DNA of 64,000 bases from Desulfovibrio sp. (GCA_031272715.1 JAISTH010000073.1:48973-112972); one strand, 5' to 3'. Positions 50,569 through 60,122 are shown, counted from the stretch's first letter. Numbers and translations: made by a program. The notes: generated by a model from the letters alone, not told the origin.

Positions 50569-53463
50569 ATGTCCGACACCAATCACGCAGAAAAGCCCCC
50601 CATCCCTACGGATAAGCAGCTGCTGACCCAGGAATCCGTCAAGCGGATTCCGATCCGAAAGAATTTCTTCTATTTCTCCGCATCCCTCTTTTGCGTGACA
50701 CTCGCCATCGGGATAGTGGCTTTCCTGATGAGCATGTATAAAATCCATTTAACCAATATGGATAACGAGCTCCGCATAACATCAGAAACCATCCGTCTGC
50801 GTCTGATGACGGAAGTCGCGACTGATCTATCTCTCGCAATAAAGACGGCTGATTCTCCCGTCATAAAGAGATACTTCCTGAATCCCTTCAATACCGATTA
50901 CCAAGCAGAGGCATTTGAAGAATTTGCTTCATATAGAAGAAATTTGCGAGATGGCAAAGTCTTCTGGGTAAACGATATCGACAAGATCTTTTACACCGAT
51001 GATGGCGATACATTTTACAAAGTTGACCCGGATCGCGATACAAACTACTGGTATAAAATGACGATTGAGAATACCGAAAAATACAATTTCAACATTAACT
51101 ACAATCCAGATCTTGATGTTATAAATCTTTGGGTAAATGTCCCCGTCTATGGCTATGGAACGAATTATTCTCGGAGGGCGATAGGCATCGTTGGATGCGG
51201 CATCGACATAAGTAAAATTAGCGAATCAATACTGATTAATTCTGACAAATCCATTGATGTATATTTGTTTAATGACTTGAATGAATTGACACTCGCAAGA
51301 GATGTAGACAAAGCTCTCAACAAAGTAAACATCCTGCCGCTTTTAGGAAAGAGCGGCGAAATGATTGTAAACAAGACAAAATCTTTAGGCCCGTCTGAAA
51401 TAGAGCTCGTTGAATTTGACAAGACACTCTACGCATTGAGTACAATACCATCAATGGGATGGTATCTCGTTTGTAGCAGAAAAATTGAATTTGTTGATTT
51501 GCTGCAGCCATTGTTCCTTACGATTTTTAGCGGCTTCATGATGCTTTTTTTAATTACTATAATAATTTTTAACATATATATATCGCGCATACGAATTAGA
51601 ATAGAACATCAGAATATTAGACTCCGCGATCTCAATATTAAAGCCGAAGCTGCATCAAGAGCGAAAAGCAGATTCCTTGCACAGATGAGTCATGAAATCC
51701 GTACGCCCATGAATGCAATTGTCGGCATGGGGACATTGGCGTTGCGTGAAGACGATGTTGGCAAAATACACAAATTTCTTGAGAGCCAGCTACGCGCATC
51801 GCAACTGTTGCTCTCTCTGGTCAACGATGCGCTGGATCTGGCGAAGATCGAATCGAACAAGCTGTCGATCCTTGTCGCGCCCTACGACATGAAGTCGTTG
51901 ATAAACGATTCACTTACGCTCATCATCGTTCGACTCGGCGAGAAGCCGATCAGGCTGAAGACCGACATCGCGACGAACATCCCGAGGCTGATCCGAGGGG
52001 ACTTCAGGCGCATACAGCAGATTCTCGTCAATCTCCTTTCCAATGCGGTGAAATACACGGACAGGGGGACGATCACCCTGGGGGTCGGGTGCGAGCGGAT
52101 CGACGACGAGCGCATCCGCCTGACCTTCGTGGTGAGCGACACCGGGATAGGCATCCGTTCCGACGCCCTGCCGCTCCTTTTCGGGGACTTCATTCGCGTG
52201 GACGAGGAGAGCGGCAGGGAGGTGGAGGGGACGGGGCTGGGCCTCGCGATCACCCGGAGCCTGAGCGAGCTCATGGGGGGGAGGATCGAGGTGGAGAGCG
52301 AGTTCGGCAAGGGCTCGGTCTTCACCGTCACCCTCGAGCAGGAGGTGGTGGACTGGGAGCCTTTGGGCCCCTTCGACGACATGCGGGCGGACCGGGGCCA
52401 GCCCGAGCCCGCGGGCTTCACCGCTCCCGACGTCCGGGTGCTGGTGGTGGACGACCTGCCCAGCAACCTGCTGGTGGCCGAGGGACTGCTTGCGCCCTAC
52501 GGCATGCATCTGACCTGCTGCCTTTCCGGGGTGGAGGCGCTGGACCTGATCAGGGACCAGCACTTCGATCTCGTGCTGCTGGACCACATGATGCCGGGCA
52601 TGGACGGCGTCGAGGTGGTGGAGACCATTCGGGCGATGCCCGGGGAGCGATTCCGGAGCCTGCCCTGCATAGCGCTGACGGCCAACGCCGTCGCCGGCAT
52701 GCGGGACTTCTTCCGGAGTCACGGCTTCGACGACTTCTGCGCAAAGCCCGTGGACATGGAGGAACTGGACGCCTTGCTGCGCAAGTGGATCCCTCCGGAA
52801 AAGCGCCAGAAGCCCCTGGACGCCCCCGGCGGGGCGCCGGCCCCCGTCCCGGCCCTGTCCATCGAGGGCGTGGACGTCGCCGGCGGGCTTTCCCGCGTGG
52901 GCGGGGATTGGGGGCGCTATGTCGATCTCCTGGAGCTTTTCGTGCAGGATGCGGGGCCGCGGGTCCGTTCCCTTGCGGAAGGGGCGGATCATGCCGACAT
53001 CGTGACGGTCGCCGCCCAGGCCCATTCCCTGAAGACCCTGCTGGCGAACATCGGCGCGCCGGACGTCGCGGCGATGGCGGCCGATCTGGAGAGGGCCGGC
53101 CGGGAGGAGGACGAGGCCTTCCTCCGCAGGGGCGTCGAACCCTTGCGCCAGGCCGTGGTGAAACTGGTGGAACGCGTCGCCGCGGCCGTCGCCGCCTTGC
53201 GCGCCCACGCCGCGGCCGTCGGCCCGGATGCCGTCGAGGCCGCGATGGGCGAACTGGGGATCCTGGACCGCGCCATACGGGACAGGGACATCCACGAACT
53301 CGACGAATGCCTCGAGCGGCTCAAGGGACTGGCGTTGTCCTCGGCGCAGTGCGCCGCCGTCGGGGACATCGCCGAGCGGGTGCTTCGCGGGGACATGGAC
53401 GGCGCCGCCCGTGCGGGAAGGGAATTGACGCGGACGCTTGCGTCGGAGGCCGGGTCCCCCTGA
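50569..53463 (+). CDS. Hybrid sensor histidine kinase with periplasmic Cache-like sensor, REC and HPt
   Basis: This 964-residue protein has a membrane segment near residues 33-57, an extracytoplasmic sensor of about 260 residues with dCache-like features (VFWVNDIDKIFYTDDGDTFYKVDPDRDTNYWYKMT, quoted in part), and a second membrane segment near 315-342. The HisKA domain has H375 (FLAQMSHEIRTPMNAI), followed by HATPase (VVSDTGIGI, GTGLGLAI, GKGSVFTV). A receiver has D672 (LLDHMMPGMDG), and an HPt domain has H819 (AHSLKTLLANIG). It can thus run a full phosphorelay. No strong ribosome site exists; ATG 50569 is chosen because it precedes the family-like start, and 50491 or 50533 are possible. AT-rich until about 51850, GC-rich after. 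Confidence 0.88.
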   Translation: MSDTNHAEKPPIPTDKQLLTQESVKRIPIRKNFFYFSASLFCVTLAIGIVAFLMSMYKIHLTNMDNELRITSETIRLRLMTEVATDLSLAIKTADSPVIKRYFLNPFNTDYQAEAFEEFASYRRNLRDGKVFWVNDIDKIFYTDDGDTFYKVDPDRDTNYWYKMTIENTEKYNFNINYNPDLDVINLWVNVPVYGYGTNYSRRAIGIVGCGIDISKISESILINSDKSIDVYLFNDLNELTLARDVDKALNKVNILPLLGKSGEMIVNKTKSLGPSEIELVEFDKTLYALSTIPSMGWYLVCSRKIEFVDLLQPLFLTIFSGFMMLFLITIIIFNIYISRIRIRIEHQNIRLRDLNIKAEAASRAKSRFLAQMSHEIRTPMNAIVGMGTLALREDDVGKIHKFLESQLRASQLLLSLVNDALDLAKIESNKLSILVAPYDMKSLINDSLTLIIVRLGEKPIRLKTDIATNIPRLIRGDFRRIQQILVNLLSNAVKYTDRGTITLGVGCERIDDERIRLTFVVSDTGIGIRSDALPLLFGDFIRVDEESGREVEGTGLGLAITRSLSELMGGRIEVESEFGKGSVFTVTLEQEVVDWEPLGPFDDMRADRGQPEPAGFTAPDVRVLVVDDLPSNLLVAEGLLAPYGMHLTCCLSGVEALDLIRDQHFDLVLLDHMMPGMDGVEVVETIRAMPGERFRSLPCIALTANAVAGMRDFFRSHGFDDFCAKPVDMEELDALLRKWIPPEKRQKPLDAPGGAPAPVPALSIEGVDVAGGLSRVGGDWGRYVDLLELFVQDAGPRVRSLAEGADHADIVTVAAQAHSLKTLLANIGAPDVAAMAADLERAGREEDEAFLRRGVEPLRQAVVKLVERVAAAVAALRAHAAAVGPDAVEAAMGELGILDRAIRDRDIHELDECLERLKGLALSSAQCAAVGDIAERVLRGDMDGAARAGRELTRTLASEAGSP

Positions 53464-53607
53464 CGCGCGGGCCACGGCCATCGGGCGTCCGCATTGGACA
53501 TGGACGGCATTCGCCCAGGATCGCTCCATCGTTTTCGAGCGAAATGCGCCGGGGTGACGTTCGGCACATGGCAATCACAAGGTTCGGGTTCGCCTGTGAA
53601 CGATGAC

Positions 53608-55899
53608 ATGCAAGACATCATGAAAGACAACGATTTTCTCCTGCAGCAGCTCCTGCGTTGCAGCCCTGACGTCATGATTCTCATTGACGGGAAAATGCGT
53701 TTCATTCTTGCGACCTGTGAGGCCATTGGTCTTCTCTGTGCCAATAGCGACGCCACGAATGAAGCATTGGAAGGGACACCTATATCGGACTTGCTGAAAG
53801 ATGCATTTGGGACTTTCAACACGAGCATTATTGTTGATGAAATCAGTACTGCAATATCAAGACATATCAGCACTTCTTCGCAAATAACCGTAAATGGCAA
53901 GTATTTCGAGGTTAGGATAATACCATTTGAAAAGTCGACGGAAAAAAATTCCGGTGCACTTCTCCTTCTTCACGACAACACACTGATAAGTCGTGCAAAC
54001 GAGGAAGCTGTGCATGCGAGGAATCAGGCGGAAAGCGCATCTAAGGCAAAGACCGCTTTCCTTGCGACGATGAGTCATGAAATCCGAACGCCGCTTAATG
54101 CGGTAATAGGCCTTTCCGAGTCGCTTCTCCACGGCGAGAAAATACTCAATCCAAGAGTGGAGATCGAGAAAATATATACTGCGGGGCAGACGCTCCTTGC
54201 GATCGTCAATGACATACTTGACATCTCCAAGATCGAATCCGGCGTCTTCGAGCTGCACCGTCGTCAGTACGAAATGCCCAGCGTCCTCAATGACGTCATA
54301 AACCACAATCTGGTGAGAAAGAAGGAGGAGGTCTCCTTCCGCTGCGACATCTCCCCGACCTTCCCGAGAGAGCTCTACGGCGACGACATCAGGGTGCGCC
54401 AGATCATCAACAATCTGCTCTCCAACGCCTTCAAGTACACGGACGAGGGGCACGTCAGGCTCGCCGTGGACTGGGAGCCCCAGGGGGACAGCGCGAAGGT
54501 GCTCCTGACCGTGGAGGACACGGGGAGGGGGGTGCGGCAGGAGGACCAGGAAAAGCTCTTCACCGAGTATCGCCAGCTGGATGCGGAGAAGAACCGGGCC
54601 ATCGAGGGGACGGGGCTCGGCCTCTCCATCGTGAGCAAGCTGGCGCGCCTCATGGACGGGGGCGTCAGCATACGGAGCGAGTACGGCAAGGGGAGCGTCT
54701 TCTCCGTCCATATCCGGCAGTACGTGGTGGACGCCGACCCCATCGGGGAGCAGACGGCGGAGTCGCTGGTCCAGCGGCGGCTGCCCGTCAAGATCCCCTC
54801 GGGACGGGGATTCAGGCGCGTGCCCATGCCCTATGGCAAGGTGCTGGCCGTGGACGACCAGGAGATGAACCTGGACGTGCTGCGGGGGCTGCTGCTTCCC
54901 TACCGGCTCGACGTGGACTTCGTGCGCAGCGGCGCCGAGGCCGTGGAGCGCATACGGGCCCAGGAGAAGACCTACGACCTCGTCTTCATGGACCACATGA
55001 TGCCGGAGATGAACGGCATCGAGACCACCCGCCGCATACGGGAGGACATCGACAGCTACTACGCCAAGACCGTTCCCATCGTCGCCCTCACGGCCTATGC
55101 CATCCGCGGCAGCGACGAGCTCTTCCTCCAGAGCGGCTTCAGCGACTTCCTCCCCAAGCCCATAGAGATCGGCAAGCTGGACGCCATCCTCAGGAAGTGG
55201 ATCCGGGAGCGGCGTCCCGTGGAAGAGGTGGATGCGGCGGAGAGCGGGGAGCCCCTCGTGGGTGACGAGGAGGCGCGGGGCGTTCCCGATCTTCCCCCGG
55301 TGTTGCTGGCGGACATCGAGGGCGTGGATTTTCGGCGGCGCCTTGACGACTATCCGGACATCGAGGGCTTCGTCGAGGTGCTGCGCACCTTCGTCCGCTG
55401 CACCCCGGAACTGCTGGACACCCTCAGGGCGAAGGCGGAGGCCAGGGATCTGGGGAACTACGTCATCGCCGTGCATGGGCTGAAGGGTTCCTGTCTCGTC
55501 ATAGGCGCCGAGAAGGTCGCGGGTCTTGCCAAGGAACTGGAGGAGGCGGGCAAGGGCGGGGACATGGAGAGGATCCTCGGGGAGAACGAGGGTCTGGTCG
55601 CCATGGCGGAGGAGCTGGTCTCGCGTCTGAAGGACCTGCTGGAGTCCTCCGGGGCGTCCCGGGAGAGGCGGGAGGTCAGGGCCTGGCCCGACATGGCGGT
55701 GCTCCGGCGCCTTCTGGAAGGTGCCCGGCAGTATCGTTTCAACGAGATGGAGGATGCGCTGAAGGAATTGCTGCGCTACGATTACGATCAGGGGCGGGAG
55801 CTGGTGGAATGGCTTGAGGAGAAGGTGGGGGGCATCGAGTACGACGAGGTGGAGGAGCGCCTTTCCCGCATCAGGAATCTTCCGGAAGATCTGGCGTGA
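53608..55899 (+). CDS. Hybrid sensor histidine kinase with PAS-like domain, REC and HPt
   Basis: The 763-residue protein has no membrane segment. Residues about 8-120 form a PAS-like sensor (LLQQLLRCSPDVMILIDGKMRFILA, quoted in part). A HisKA domain with H157 (FLATMSHEIRTPLNAV), an HATPase domain (VEDTGRGV, GTGLGLSI, GKGSVFSV), a receiver with D462 (FMDHMMPEMNG) and an HPt domain with H623 (VHGLKGSCLVIGA) follow. A C-terminal helical tail of about 80 residues is extra. Start is uncertain: ATG 53608, GTG 53596 and earlier codons back to 53494 are in frame without a clear ribosome site. It may sense a cytoplasmic cue and feed the HD-GYP protein with the upstream kinase. AT-rich until about 54230, GC-rich after. 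It overlaps the convergent padR gene by 29 bp. Confidence 0.88.
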   Translation: MQDIMKDNDFLLQQLLRCSPDVMILIDGKMRFILATCEAIGLLCANSDATNEALEGTPISDLLKDAFGTFNTSIIVDEISTAISRHISTSSQITVNGKYFEVRIIPFEKSTEKNSGALLLLHDNTLISRANEEAVHARNQAESASKAKTAFLATMSHEIRTPLNAVIGLSESLLHGEKILNPRVEIEKIYTAGQTLLAIVNDILDISKIESGVFELHRRQYEMPSVLNDVINHNLVRKKEEVSFRCDISPTFPRELYGDDIRVRQIINNLLSNAFKYTDEGHVRLAVDWEPQGDSAKVLLTVEDTGRGVRQEDQEKLFTEYRQLDAEKNRAIEGTGLGLSIVSKLARLMDGGVSIRSEYGKGSVFSVHIRQYVVDADPIGEQTAESLVQRRLPVKIPSGRGFRRVPMPYGKVLAVDDQEMNLDVLRGLLLPYRLDVDFVRSGAEAVERIRAQEKTYDLVFMDHMMPEMNGIETTRRIREDIDSYYAKTVPIVALTAYAIRGSDELFLQSGFSDFLPKPIEIGKLDAILRKWIRERRPVEEVDAAESGEPLVGDEEARGVPDLPPVLLADIEGVDFRRRLDDYPDIEGFVEVLRTFVRCTPELLDTLRAKAEARDLGNYVIAVHGLKGSCLVIGAEKVAGLAKELEEAGKGGDMERILGENEGLVAMAEELVSRLKDLLESSGASRERREVRAWPDMAVLRRLLEGARQYRFNEMEDALKELLRYDYDQGRELVEWLEEKVGGIEYDEVEERLSRIRNLPEDLA

Positions 55900-56290
55900 G
55901 TTCGGCGGCGGCCTTGCAGCGGCGGTCCAGGAAGTCCGCGAGGATCGCCAGGTCCTCCTGGTAGCGGCGCAGGGTGGAGACCCAGGTCCTGAGGCAGGCG
56001 CATCCTTTCGGCGTCAGCGAGAACTCCCTCCGTGCGGGTCCCCTGCCGGTTCCGGGCAGGTCCGTGCCCGTCAGGTAGCCGTCCCGTTCCATGGCCTTCA
56101 GCATGCGGTAGACGCCGGCGGGATCCGGCGCGGCGTCGGCGAGGACGGGTTGGCCCTCCAGTTCCTCGGTGATGAGGTAGCCGTGCAGGGGTCCGTGGGC
56201 GAGGACGGCCATGATGGCCGGATGCAGAAGGCGGGGGAGGTTCCTGCCGGTGCAGGGGCAGTCCCCGAAGTCCATGGGCAGCGTGACCAT
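55871..56290 (-). CDS. PadR-family transcriptional regulator
   Basis: The 139-residue protein begins near a cysteine-bearing segment, CPCTGRNLPRLLHPAIMAVLAHGPLHGYLITEEL (quoted in part), the PadR winged-helix start. AAPDPAGVYRMLKAMERDGYL is the recognition-wing region, and ARREFSLTPKGCACLRTW ends the domain. A short C-terminal helix pair should form the dimer. The two N-terminal cysteines (CPC) are unusual and could bind metal or sense redox state. It is divergent from a CobW GTPase gene, which it probably controls. ATG 56290 or 56275 is the likely start; a longer frame upstream has no support. Its 3' end overlaps the kinase gene. Confidence 0.85.
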   Translation of the reverse strand: MVTLPMDFGDCPCTGRNLPRLLHPAIMAVLAHGPLHGYLITEELEGQPVLADAAPDPAGVYRMLKAMERDGYLTGTDLPGTGRGPARREFSLTPKGCACLRTWVSTLRRYQEDLAILADFLDRRCKAAAELTPDLPEDS

Positions 56291-56524
56291 GGCGCACCTA
56301 TACGCCACGGCCGGCCTCGGTTGCAAGGCCTGGGGCCCCGGAGGCCGCGAATTTCCTTGCGATGTGACGGAATCCCCGCGCATCCCCGTCCTTGGGGGAC
56401 GTCAGGCGGATCCTGGACATGGCCCTCAAGGGCGCGATGCATCCGCCCGCGCATCCCCGCCAATCCCGACTCGGGTTCCCTTCCCGGCACGGGTTCCATG
56501 GTTGACCCGGATCGCCTTTCACGG

Positions 56525-56547
56525 TAGGTATTAGACTTAATCTACTA
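56525..56547. promoter_or_regulatory. AT-rich dyad between padR and the CobW gene
   Basis: TAGA-CTTAA-TCTA at 56533-56545 is an imperfect palindrome in a short AT-rich island 17-39 bp before the CobW start codon. Position and dyad suggest an operator or -10 region for control by PadR. GAGGGAGG just downstream is the ribosome site. Confidence 0.4.
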
Positions 56548-56563
56548 GCGAGGGAGGCGCATC

Positions 56564-57697
56564 ATGGAACGGACGTCGGTCATGGTGGTGGGGGGATTTC
56601 TGGGGGCGGGGAAGACGACGCTCATCGGGGCCGCGGCCCTGAAGCTTCAGGCCACGGGCAGGCGCGTCGGGGTGGTGACCAACGACCAGACCGGGGACTG
56701 CGTGGACACCGTGATGTTCGCGAGGCGCGGCGTCCCGGTCCGGGAGGTGGCGGGAAGCTGCTTCTGCTGCGACTTCCCGGGGCTCGTGACCTGCCTCGAG
56801 TCGCTCAGGGAGGAGGGGTGCGAGGTCATCCTTGCGGAGACGGTCGGCAGCTGCGCGGACATCTCCGCAACCGTGCTCCAGCCCCTCAAGGACAGGCATA
56901 GCGACAGGTTCTCCCTGCTCCCCCTCACGGTCGTCGTGGATCCCATGCGCCTTGGACAGGCGCGGCAGGGGACTCCTTCCCTGGATCGCCCTCTTCCCGT
57001 CCCGCCCCCGCTCCACGAAAGCGCGGCCTACATCGTCGGCGTGCAGCGGGAGGAGGCCGACATCCTGCTGGTCAACAAGATCGACGCCCTGGACGGGAAA
57101 CTCCTGCGCGCATGCATCGCGGAACTGCAGGATGCCCATCCCCGGACCCGCACGCTTGGGGCCTCGGCCCTGACGGGCGAAGGCGTCGACGAATGGCTCG
57201 CCCTCGTGCGCATCTTCGCCCATCCCGGCGGAACGCTGGCCGCCGTGGACTACGATGTCTATGCGGAAGGGGAGGGGGTGCTCGGGTGGCTCAATGCCGT
57301 GGCCGTCCTGAGACCGGAAGGGGAGGGGACGGACTGGCGAGGGCTGTGCGGGGCATTCCTTGCGGCCATGGATGACGCCTTCGGGAAGGAAGGCGTCTGC
57401 ATCGGGCACGTCAAGCTGCTGCTGCACCTGAAGGATGGGGAGGGGGAGCTGACGGCAAGCCTTGTCGCGACCGGAGGCGGCTCGCCGGTGAAGGGAGCCG
57501 TGACGGGATCCGGGGACGGGGTGCTCGTCGTCAACGCCCGGGTGGAGACGTCCCCCGAAGGGCTGCGGAACGTCGTGGAAACGGCCCTGGAGTCCTGCTG
57601 CGAGGCGTTTCACGTGGAACCGGTGATCGAGACCATGCGCTGCCTGCGGCCGGGGCGTCCCAGGCCGACCTGGCGCTACGACGCCATCGTCGGTTGA
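56564..57697 (+). CDS. CobW/COG0523-family GTPase (metal insertion/chaperone)
   Basis: The 377-residue protein has the G3E GTPase motifs: Walker A GGFLGAGKTTL near residue 10, the CFCC metal-binding CxCC motif near 65, Walker B ILAETVGSC, and NKIDAL for guanine specificity. The C-terminal half (from about 215) is a divergent CobW-C-like domain. Family members load zinc, cobalt or other metals into target proteins. It is divergent from the PadR gene with the CPC motif, so the pair may respond to metal. Nearby Mo/W and nif genes suggest but do not show a link to metalloenzymes. The ribosome site is GAGGGAGG. Confidence 0.85.
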   Translation: MERTSVMVVGGFLGAGKTTLIGAAALKLQATGRRVGVVTNDQTGDCVDTVMFARRGVPVREVAGSCFCCDFPGLVTCLESLREEGCEVILAETVGSCADISATVLQPLKDRHSDRFSLLPLTVVVDPMRLGQARQGTPSLDRPLPVPPPLHESAAYIVGVQREEADILLVNKIDALDGKLLRACIAELQDAHPRTRTLGASALTGEGVDEWLALVRIFAHPGGTLAAVDYDVYAEGEGVLGWLNAVAVLRPEGEGTDWRGLCGAFLAAMDDAFGKEGVCIGHVKLLLHLKDGEGELTASLVATGGGSPVKGAVTGSGDGVLVVNARVETSPEGLRNVVETALESCCEAFHVEPVIETMRCLRPGRPRPTWRYDAIVG

Positions 57698-57924
57698 GCC
57701 GGAGGCGTTCCGCCCCATTGCCCCGACGCCCGGCCAACGGACGGGACTCCTCGCGCCGGGATTGTCGCGTCAGAGACTCGATCCGGAACCTCGTGCCAGG
57801 CCCGTATCCGACCTTCCCCGGACGTGCCAGGCATACGTCCCGGGCTCCGAACGCCCCGTCCCTGCATCGCCGCGGGCGGGCGCGAAGGGAAGACCTTCGG
57901 CGCCGGCCCGAGGCGATGTCCCGA

Positions 57925-58572
57925 TCAGAGCCCCAACTGGGCCAGCATGTCGTCGATGTCCCCCTGGGACGACCCCTTCTCGGGACCCTTGAGCTCCGAG
58001 GAGACCTTGCGCCCCTTCCGGAAATCCTCCACCGCCTTGTGCGCCTCGTCCTCCAGTTCCCCGGCGTCCTTGTCGGGCTGGGCGTCGGCCCGCTTCATGA
58101 TCAGCCCGGAGGAGACGTAGAGTTCCACGACGCTCTGCTCGATGCGCTTCAGCGCCTGCACCACCTTCCTGATGCGCTGGCCGGTGAGGTCCTGGAAGCT
58201 CAGGGTGGTGAGGATGGACGTGAGATCCGTCTCAAGCTCCGCGTTGATCTCCTGCAGGCGCTCAAGACGCCTGGCCTTCTCCTCCTTCCCGCCCTTGGGC
58301 TTCGCAAGCTCACGCAAAAGCTCCGCGCCCTCCGCCTGGAGTTCCATGTGCTTCTCCACCAGTTCCATGATGGACATGGCGGCGGCTTCGGTGGTCTTCA
58401 TGACCTCGTTCAGCTGGTCCGAGGCCTCGGTGAAGAGCGGATCGGGATCCGGCAGGACGGCGGAACCCTCCGAGGACGCCTCGGAAATCTGGCGGTAGAT
58501 GCCCTTCAGGCCCTCCCGCATGTCGTGGCTGAGCTTCCGGTATACGGAGCCTCTGCCGTGGTGGGTGGTCAT
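57925..58572 (-). CDS. cheZ: CheY-P phosphatase CheZ
   Basis: The 215-residue protein is mostly helical. The phosphatase signature SFQDLTGQRIRKVV contains D128 and Q132, equal to the E. coli residues D143 and Q147 that act on phospho-CheY. The C-terminus ends SQGDIDDMLAQLGL, the CheY-binding peptide. A lysine/glycine-rich stretch (KPKGGKEEK) breaks the long hairpin near 91-99. It ends chemotaxis signals in the cytoplasm. It stands alone: no che or fla genes adjoin it, and 227 bp without a visible gene separate it from the CobW gene. Confidence 0.93.
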   Translation of the reverse strand: MTTHHGRGSVYRKLSHDMREGLKGIYRQISEASSEGSAVLPDPDPLFTEASDQLNEVMKTTEAAAMSIMELVEKHMELQAEGAELLRELAKPKGGKEEKARRLERLQEINAELETDLTSILTTLSFQDLTGQRIRKVVQALKRIEQSVVELYVSSGLIMKRADAQPDKDAGELEDEAHKAVEDFRKGRKVSSELKGPEKGSSQGDIDDMLAQLGL

Positions 58573-58696
58573 GGGAACCTCTGCGTTTGTGCGTGGGCGT
58601 CGTCGGTTCGACGCACAACGGCGTCCCCTTCGGCCGGGGGGGAGCCGCGGGTGGAGGAGTCGTTGCGGGGCGCCATGCGCCCCGCACGTCCCTGCG

Positions 58697-59818
58697 TCAA
58701 TTGTTGGTCTTGAGGTAGGCCTTGGCCCGGGCCGCCTCCGCGGAGTTGGGGAACTTCTTGATGAGTTCCTGCATCCTGGTCTTCGCGGCGGCCTTCTGGT
58801 TCAGCTTGCCGAAGCAGATGCCCTGCTTGAGATAGGCGCCGGGCGCGGAGGAGGAGGAGGGGTACTTCTTGATCACGGTGTCGTAGGCCAGGGCCGCATC
58901 GGCGAAGTTGTTCTGCTGGAAGTGGCATTCCGCCAGGTAGAACTGCGCCTTGGGGGCCAGGGCGTTGGTGCCGTAGTTCTTGATGAAGTCGCCGAAGGAG
59001 CGCTGGGCCTCGGCATACCTGCGGCCGCTGAAGGATGTCACGCCGGCGTCGTACAGGGCCTGGGCGATGTCCTTCGGCTGCTGGGGCTGCTGCTGGGGGG
59101 TGGGCTGCCCCCAGGTGGCGGCGCTGGGCGGTCCGGAGGCGGCGGCATAGGGCTGCGTCCCCTCTGGCACGGCCGCATTGTAGGCCGGTGTGCCCGCCTG
59201 CACGGTGCCGGGCTGGCTTGCCGCGCCCTGGACCGGCTGGCCGTAGGTCGGCAGTCCGTCGGGAGCCAGGGCCCCGGCGACGCCGGTGCCGATGCCGGCG
59301 GCAGTGCCTGCGACTCCTGCAGTGCCCGCGACACCTGCAGCACCTGTCGTGCCCGCGTTCGCGGCGGTTCCAGCGACGCCTGCGCCCGCCGCGCCCGTTG
59401 CGACGGGCGTCGCGGGCGAGCCCATCGGGGTGTAGCCCATGGGCGAGGACGTGGGCGTCATTGAGGCCTGGGAAGCGATCCCCCGCGGCGGCATGGGGTC
59501 TCCCAGATTCAGGTTCATGGCCAGAGACGTCTCGATCTGGTGCAGGGCGGCGTCATGGTGCCTGAGACGATCCATCATGGCCTGGGCGCCTCCGGCGATC
59601 CGGAGGTCGTCGAGCTGTCCCTTGATGGCATCAAGCTCCTGACGCATGGTCTGGACCTGGTTGTACACCTCGGCCTGGGACTGCCGGAACTGGGCGTCCC
59701 GGTCCTGCTGCACCAGCCGGTCCGAGGATCTCCTGTTGCCGCCGCCGGAGAAGTCGCCGCAGCCGACAAGGGCGAAGGAGACGAGGATCGTCAAGAGAAG
59801 TCCTGGAATATTGCGCAT
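58697..59818 (-). CDS. cpoB: Tol-Pal-associated lipoprotein CpoB/YbgF
   Basis: The 373-residue protein has a lipoprotein signal with lipobox cysteine C20 (FALVGC). A short coiled coil at about 40-75 (YNQVQTMRQELDAIKGQLDDL) matches the YbgF trimerisation region. A long low-complexity linker near 115-245 is rich in Ala, Gly, Thr and Pro, with repeated AGVAGTA-like units. The C-terminal TPR domain (residues about 250-373) has three repeats. CpoB coordinates outer-membrane constriction and peptidoglycan synthesis with Tol-Pal. No tol-pal genes adjoin it. The lipid anchor differs from the free periplasmic E. coli protein. Good length for Desulfovibrio-type members. Confidence 0.85.
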   Translation of the reverse strand: MRNIPGLLLTILVSFALVGCGDFSGGGNRRSSDRLVQQDRDAQFRQSQAEVYNQVQTMRQELDAIKGQLDDLRIAGGAQAMMDRLRHHDAALHQIETSLAMNLNLGDPMPPRGIASQASMTPTSSPMGYTPMGSPATPVATGAAGAGVAGTAANAGTTGAAGVAGTAGVAGTAAGIGTGVAGALAPDGLPTYGQPVQGAASQPGTVQAGTPAYNAAVPEGTQPYAAASGPPSAATWGQPTPQQQPQQPKDIAQALYDAGVTSFSGRRYAEAQRSFGDFIKNYGTNALAPKAQFYLAECHFQQNNFADAALAYDTVIKKYPSSSSAPGAYLKQGICFGKLNQKAAAKTRMQELIKKFPNSAEAARAKAYLKTNN

Positions 59819-59927
59819 ATGCCGTCCGCGCGAGGATGCCCCGCGGCCGTCCGCGGGGAGGAATCGCGCCCTCCGTTCTTTTCCTAGGGTTGAACCGATG
59901 AGCCGTGGGGCGTTGGCGCGCGCCGTC

Positions 59928-60122
59928 TCAAGGCAGTGCCTGCCTGCGCCCCCGGCAAATATACACGACTCCCCCCACGACAGGAAGGAACACCACCAGC
60001 GCCAGCCAGAACGCCTGCCGCTGCACGCTGGGGAAGGCGTGGCTCCAGATGTCCCAGATGCACCAGAAGGAGAAGGCCAGCGGCGCCAATGCCAATGCGA
60101 GATGCCACCATTCGAGGGTCAT
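59928..60122 (-). CDS. Small membrane protein with PLD nuclease N-terminal-like segment
   Basis: This 64-residue protein starts at ATG 60122 ([19 protein letters not shown]) and contains two hydrophobic helices ending in [20 protein letters not shown]. The pattern of the second helix followed by a Tyr/basic tail matches the small PLDc_N (phospholipase D N-terminal) membrane proteins, whose role is unknown. It overlaps the end of lspA by 4 bp, so it is the last gene of the ileS-lspA operon. A longer reading to 60569 only runs through lspA in another frame. Confidence 0.75.
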   Translation of the reverse strand: MTLEWWHLALALAPLAFSFWCIWDIWSHAFPSVQRQAFWLALVVFLPVVGGVVYICRGRRQALP

